This document shows positions 13,552-17,264 of a DNA stretch of 17,264 nt, one piece after another (the stretch's first letter is position 1; every line of letters starts with the position of its first letter). The stretch is from AP-15 sp035570595 (GTDB lineage Bacteria; Pseudomonadota; Alphaproteobacteria; ATCC43930; CGMCC-115725): the NCBI GenBank assembly GCA_035570595.1, contig DATMLF010000218.1, forward strand, positions 1 through 17,264. Reading direction: 5' to 3'. Position numbers and translations under genes: made by a program. The notes under the pieces are model-generated. The model did not search any database. It worked only from the letters and a program-made list of their open reading frames with translations, and had not been told where the DNA came from.

Positions 13552-14838
13552 ATGAACGTGCTGAAGACGCTGTGGCGCGGGGCGGTCGCGGCGGCGCTGG
13601 TCGCCGCGACGGGTGGCATGGCGGCCGCCCAGAGCCAGGACACGATCAAGATCGGCGTGTTGCACTCCCTGTCCGGGACGATGGCGATCAGCGAGTCGAC
13701 GTTGAAGGACACTGTCCTGATGATGGTCGACAATTTGAACAAGAGTGGCGGGCTTCTTGGCAAAAAGGTCGAGGCGGTTGTCGTCGACCCGGCGTCGAAC
13801 TGGCCGCTTTTCGCCGAGAAGGCGCGCGAGCTTCTGACCAAGGACCGGGTCGCAGTGGTCTTTGGCTGCTGGACCTCGGTGTCGCGCAAATCGGTGTTGC
13901 CGGTGTTCGAGGAGCTGAACGGACTGTTGTTTTACCCGGTGCAGTACGAGGGTGAGGAAAGCTCCAACAACGTCTTTTACACGGGTGCTGCACCCAACCA
14001 GCAGGCGATCCCGGCGGTCGAGTACCTGATGAGCGACGAGGGCGGCGCGGTCAAGCGCTGGGTGCTCGAAGGCACCGACTACGTCTATCCCCGCACCACC
14101 AACAAAATCCTCGAGGCGTTTCTCAAGTCGAAGGGCGTCAAGGACGAGGACATCAAGATCAACTACACGCCGTTCGGCTATTCGGACTGGCAGAGCGAGG
14201 TCGCCGCGATCAAGAGCTTTGCCTCGGCCGGCAAAAAGACGGCGGTGGTCTCGACGATCAACGGCGACGCCAACGTCCCGTTCTACAAAGAGCTGGCGAA
14301 CCAGGGGGTCAAGGCGTCCGACATCCCCGTCGTGGCGTTCTCGGTCGGCGAGGAGGAGCTCGCCGGCATCGACACCAGCAACCTCGTCGGCCACCTCGCC
14401 GCCTGGAACTACTTCCAGTCGCTGAAAAACCCGACCAACACGGCCTTTATCCGGGAGTGGCACGATTACATCAAGAACCCCAAGCGGGTGACCAACGACC
14501 CGATGGAGGCCACCTATATCGGCTTCAAGATGTGGACCCACGCGGTCGAGCAGGCCGGGACCACCGACGTCGACGCCGTGCGGCAGGCGATGTACGGCCA
14601 GAAGGTCAAGGCGCCTGACGGCTACACCGTCGTCATGAACACCAACCATCATCTCTCGAAGCCGGTGTTCATCGGCGAAATCCAGCCGACGGGCCAGTTC
14701 AACGTGGTCTGGAAAACGACGGGCGTGATCAAGGCGGACGCCTGGAGCCCCTATCTCGCCGAGGACAAGGGCAAGGTGGCGGACTGGACCTATCCCTGGG
14801 TCTGCGGCAACTGCACCACGCCCAAATACAAGGACTGA
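13552..14838 (+). CDS. urtA: Urea ABC transporter, substrate-binding protein UrtA
   Basis: This is a periplasmic binding protein of the branched-chain amino acid/amide type (Peripla_BP_5), 428 residues. A signal peptide spans about 1-26 (basic MNVLKTLWRG, then a hydrophobic core, AAA before QS). The mature chain starts TIKIGVLHSLSGTMAISE. Features characteristic of UrtA and related urea/amide receptors are VFGCWTSVSRKSVLPVFEE, GLLFYPVQYEGEESSNNVFYTGAAPNQQ, TDYVYPRTTN and DPMEATYIGFKMW. The ATG is preceded by a strong AAGGGG site with 5 bases between. Being the first gene of the operon, it probably sits behind the sigma-54 site at 13477-13494. It delivers urea (perhaps also short amides) to the UrtBC permease. 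A 103-base gap with hairpins separates it from urtB, a common arrangement for making more receptor than permease. Confidence 0.96.
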   Translation: MNVLKTLWRGAVAAALVAATGGMAAAQSQDTIKIGVLHSLSGTMAISESTLKDTVLMMVDNLNKSGGLLGKKVEAVVVDPASNWPLFAEKARELLTKDRVAVVFGCWTSVSRKSVLPVFEELNGLLFYPVQYEGEESSNNVFYTGAAPNQQAIPAVEYLMSDEGGAVKRWVLEGTDYVYPRTTNKILEAFLKSKGVKDEDIKINYTPFGYSDWQSEVAAIKSFASAGKKTAVVSTINGDANVPFYKELANQGVKASDIPVVAFSVGEEELAGIDTSNLVGHLAAWNYFQSLKNPTNTAFIREWHDYIKNPKRVTNDPMEATYIGFKMWTHAVEQAGTTDVDAVRQAMYGQKVKAPDGYTVVMNTNHHLSKPVFIGEIQPTGQFNVVWKTTGVIKADAWSPYLAEDKGKVADWTYPWVCGNCTTPKYKD

Positions 14839-14849
14839 GCGAAGCGCAA

Positions 14850-14897
14850 GCGGTCTTGACCGCCCGATTTGCGGAGCGCCGCCGGCATCCATCGGCG
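14850..14897 (+). other. Intercistronic hairpins between urtA and urtB
   Basis: GCGGTC-TT-GACCGC (14850-14863) is a perfect 6-bp inverted repeat, followed by a second possible stem, CGCCG (14877-14881) with CGGCG (14893-14897). There is no T-run after either. Such structures after a binding-protein gene often protect its 3' end or lower read-through into the permease genes. Confidence 0.4.
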
Positions 14898-14941
14898 TCC
14901 TCCGGCAAACCCGAAAGCACCCGGTTGTGCAAGGTCGCCCG

Positions 14942-16558
14942 ATGATTGTCCGCCGCTTTCGCCTCGCCGGGGTGGTTCTGGTCCTGCTGGCGATCGCAGT
15001 GCCGGCATGGGCCGACGATTTTTCGACAACCGTCGAGGGGTTGGCGACTGACGGCTTCATCGCCGAGGAGCACGCGGTGGCCGCGCTCGCCACCCTCGGC
15101 GACACCCGGGCGGTGGCGGTGCTCGAGGCGTTGCGCGATTCGCGGCTGCTGAAGGCCCCCGACGGCCGCGTCGTGATCTCGGAGACCGCGGGGGACAAGC
15201 CACGGCTTGTCGATGCCGTGACCGGGGCCCCGGTTTCCGGGCTCGACCCCGACAGCCTCGACAACGTCCTCGTCAACGACCGGCTGCGCGGCGACATCGA
15301 CGGCGCGTTGGGGACGCTGATGCTGGTCAGCCCCAACCCCGCCGAACGCCTCACCGCCGCGCGCGATGCGCTGGGTCACCCCTCGGCGGAAACCGCGGCG
15401 CGACTGACCAAGGCGCTCGCCGTCGAGAAGCAATCCGACATACGCGCCGCGATGCTGGAGGCGCTGTCCGCGGCCCGGCTGTTTTCTGGGACCGCGGCGC
15501 AGCGCCTCGCCGCGGTAAGCGCATTGGGGAGCACGACCGACCCCCAGATCCGCGGCCTGCTCGACCGGCTGCGCGGCGAGCCCAACCTCGATCCGGCGTT
15601 GCGCCATGCCGCCGACGCCGCGGTCGAGGCGATCAACCGGCGGCTGCAGCTCGTCGGCATTGTCGCCAACATCTTTGAGGGCGTCAGCCTCGGCAGCGTG
15701 CTGCTGCTCGCCGCGATCGGGCTCGCGATCACCTTTGGCGTCATGGGCGTCATCAACATGGCCCACGGCGAGATGATCATGCTCGGCGCCTATTCGGCTT
15801 TTGTCTGCCAGGAGGTGTTCCGCGCCGCTTTGCCGCCGTCCTGGTTCGACGGCTACCTTGTCGCCGCGGTGCCGGTCGGGTTTCTCGTCGCGGGTGGGGT
15901 CGGCGTCGTCCTCGAACGCTGCGTCATCCGCTTTTTGTATGGCCGGCCGCTGGAGACCTTGCTCGCGACTTGGGGCATCAGCCTGATCCTGCAGCAGGCG
16001 GTGCGCTCGATCTTTGGCGCGCCCAACCGCGCCGTCGCCAACCCCGGCTGGATGACCGGCGGCTTCGACGCGATCGGCGGCTTCGTTGTCACCTGGAACC
16101 GCCTCTACATCATCGTCTTCTGCTTTATCGTGCTCGGTGCTCTGGCGCTGATCCTGAACCGGACGACCTTCGGTTTGCAGATGCGCGCCGTTACCCAGAA
16201 CCGGCCGATGGCCTCGGCGATGGGGATCCGCACGGCACGGATCGACGCGCTGACCTTTGGCCTGGGCTCGGGGATCGCCGGCATGGCGGGCGTCGCGTTG
16301 AGCCAGATCGGCAACGTCAGCCCAAATCTCGGCAGCATCTACATCGTCGACAGCTTTCTCGTCGTCGTATTCGGGGGGGTCGGCAGCCTCTTCGGCACTC
16401 TCGTCGGGGCGCTGTCGCTCGGCATCGTCAACAAGCTGATCGAGCCGGCCGCCGGCGCGATCCTCGGCAAGGTCGTCGTCCTGGTGGCGATCATCCTCTT
16501 TATCCAGCGGCGGCCGCGCGGCCTTTTCGCGCTCAAGGGCCGCACCGCCGAGGCCTGA
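14942..16558 (+). CDS. urtB: Urea ABC transporter, permease UrtB with N-terminal extra domain
   Basis: The 538-residue product has two parts. Residues 1-24 form a signal peptide (MIVRRFR, hydrophobic core, AWA before DD). Residues 25-236 form a helical domain, with HEAT-like repeats in its second half (about 133-235), predicted to lie in the periplasm. Residues 237-538 are the LivH-type permease domain with GVMGVINMAHGEMIMLGAY (266-284), the segment GLQMRAVTQNRPMASAMGI that faces the ATPase, and FGGVGSLFGTLVGA. Proteobacterial UrtB proteins usually have this long N-terminal part; most other LivH proteins lack it. AAGGT lies 7 bases before the ATG; a GTG five codons upstream is less likely. 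It pairs with UrtC, and urtC starts 3 bases after its stop. Confidence 0.95.
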   Translation: MIVRRFRLAGVVLVLLAIAVPAWADDFSTTVEGLATDGFIAEEHAVAALATLGDTRAVAVLEALRDSRLLKAPDGRVVISETAGDKPRLVDAVTGAPVSGLDPDSLDNVLVNDRLRGDIDGALGTLMLVSPNPAERLTAARDALGHPSAETAARLTKALAVEKQSDIRAAMLEALSAARLFSGTAAQRLAAVSALGSTTDPQIRGLLDRLRGEPNLDPALRHAADAAVEAINRRLQLVGIVANIFEGVSLGSVLLLAAIGLAITFGVMGVINMAHGEMIMLGAYSAFVCQEVFRAALPPSWFDGYLVAAVPVGFLVAGGVGVVLERCVIRFLYGRPLETLLATWGISLILQQAVRSIFGAPNRAVANPGWMTGGFDAIGGFVVTWNRLYIIVFCFIVLGALALILNRTTFGLQMRAVTQNRPMASAMGIRTARIDALTFGLGSGIAGMAGVALSQIGNVSPNLGSIYIVDSFLVVVFGGVGSLFGTLVGALSLGIVNKLIEPAAGAILGKVVVLVAIILFIQRRPRGLFALKGRTAEA

Positions 16559-16561
16559 GCC

Positions 16562-17264
16562 GTGCTCGCCCTCCACCACGACAAGGGTGCCTGGGGAGCG
16601 GGCTTCTGGGCCGGGTTTGCCGGCGTCGCGATCGTGCTGCTGGTCGGCGTGCCGGCGCTGAACCTGCTGCTGCCGCCGCACTCGGCGCTCGCCATCCCCG
16701 ACTACGTCGTCCCGCTGCTCGGCAAGTATCTGTGTTACGCGCTGCTCGCCCTGAGCCTCGATTTGATCTGGGGCTATGCCGGGATATTGAGCCTCGGCCA
16801 GGGCGCCTTCTTTGCCTTGGGCGGCTATTGCATGGGCATGTATTTGATGCGGCAGATCGGGACCCGCGGCGTCTACGGCAACCCGCTGATCCCGGATTTC
16901 ATGGTGTTCCTCAATTGGAAAGAGCTGCCCTGGTACTGGTGGGGTTTCGATCATTTCTGGTTCGCGGCGGCGATGGTGCTGCTCGTTCCCGGGATCCTCG
17001 CTTTTGTTTTCGGGTGGCTCGCCTTTCGCTCGCGCGTCACCGGCGTCTATCTGTCGATCATCACGCAGGCCATGACATACGCGCTGATGCTCGCCTTTTT
17101 TCGCAACGACATGGGGTTTGGCGGTAACAACGGCTTGACCGACTATAAGGACATCCTCGGTTGGGACGTGCATCTGCCGAGCACGCGGCTCGGGCTTTAC
17201 ATGGCGACGGTGGCGGCGCTCGGGCTTGGCTATCTCGTTTGCCGCTTTATCACGGCCTCAAAGC
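16562..17264 (+). CDS. urtC: Urea ABC transporter, permease UrtC (5' part, runs off the window)
   Basis: A frame from the GTG at 16562 stays open to the end of the window (234 full codons). It is a LivM-type permease: an N-terminal hydrophobic helix (about 10-35), then YLCYALLALSLDLIWGYAGILSLGQGAFFALGGY, the LivM hallmark, and MYLMRQIG. The segment PLIPDFMVFLNWKELPWYWWGFDHFWFAA and FRNDMGFGGNNGLTDYKDILG are typical of UrtC rather than of amino-acid permeases. The start lies 3 bases after the urtB stop with no separate ribosome-binding site visible, which suggests translational coupling. The rest of urtC, and by family habit urtD and urtE (ATPases) and perhaps urease genes, should follow beyond 17264. 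Confidence 0.95.
   Translation, partial: MLALHHDKGAWGAGFWAGFAGVAIVLLVGVPALNLLLPPHSALAIPDYVVPLLGKYLCYALLALSLDLIWGYAGILSLGQGAFFALGGYCMGMYLMRQIGTRGVYGNPLIPDFMVFLNWKELPWYWWGFDHFWFAAAMVLLVPGILAFVFGWLAFRSRVTGVYLSIITQAMTYALMLAFFRNDMGFGGNNGLTDYKDILGWDVHLPSTRLGLYMATVAALGLGYLVCRFITASK

Noticed and set aside
14729..17173. Very long minus-strand open frame (about 814 codons) opposite urtB/urtC
   Set aside because: It lies antisense to clear urea-transporter genes. Its product is Arg/Asp/Gln/His-rich and low in complexity, as expected when the reverse strand of GC-rich coding DNA is read.

Overview
The window is GC-rich (codon third positions mostly G or C). It reads as the chromosome of an alphaproteobacterium: a DUF3775 protein, a TerB/J-domain protein joined to an AmpD/AmiD-type amidase, a CBS/Usp/phosphoketolase cluster and a urt urea-transport operon are typical of that class. 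I cannot fix the order or genus. No rRNA, tRNA, CRISPR array, insertion sequence or phage gene is visible.

Left part (1-4980, + strand), a stress/energy cluster: the tail of a universal stress protein, a tandem-CBS protein with a conserved-looking C-terminal domain I cannot name, a second UspA protein, phosphoketolase (xfp), a DUF3775 protein, and a ChaB-family gene that appears to carry a one-base deletion. Usp and CBS proteins commonly sense adenine nucleotides, and phosphoketolase yields acetyl-phosphate without oxidation, so the group fits a low-energy or low-oxygen response (inference). An AT-richer stretch follows (4975-5377) with three short direct repeats, a promoter-like site, a hairpin and possible decayed coding sequence. 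It leads into a DHA2-type drug exporter.

Middle part (6891-11273, - strand): a three-subunit flavin/iron-sulfur amine or amino-acid dehydrogenase of the OoxAB/HcnABC type (DAO-like subunit, small [2Fe-2S] subunit, FAD subunit with a C-terminal Cys cluster), genes overlapping. An orphan PAS/histidine kinase lies downstream on the same strand. Diverging from the dehydrogenase are a TerB + J-domain (DjlA-like) protein and a translationally coupled peptidoglycan amidase, which converge on a small NTF2/SnoaL-like protein.

Right part (13411-17264, + strand): urtA, urtB and the 5' part of urtC, the binding protein and two permeases of a urea ABC transporter. urtDE are expected beyond the window. 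The urtA leader holds a good sigma-54 -24/-12 match, a possible NtrC site, and a perfect 8-bp inverted repeat whose right arm contains the urtA ribosome-binding site. That leader is the most interesting non-coding structure here. I did not find convincing evidence of a wholly new system. The strongest second-look items are the urtA leader, the chaB frameshift with the neighbouring repeats, and the unnamed C-terminal domain of the CBS protein.
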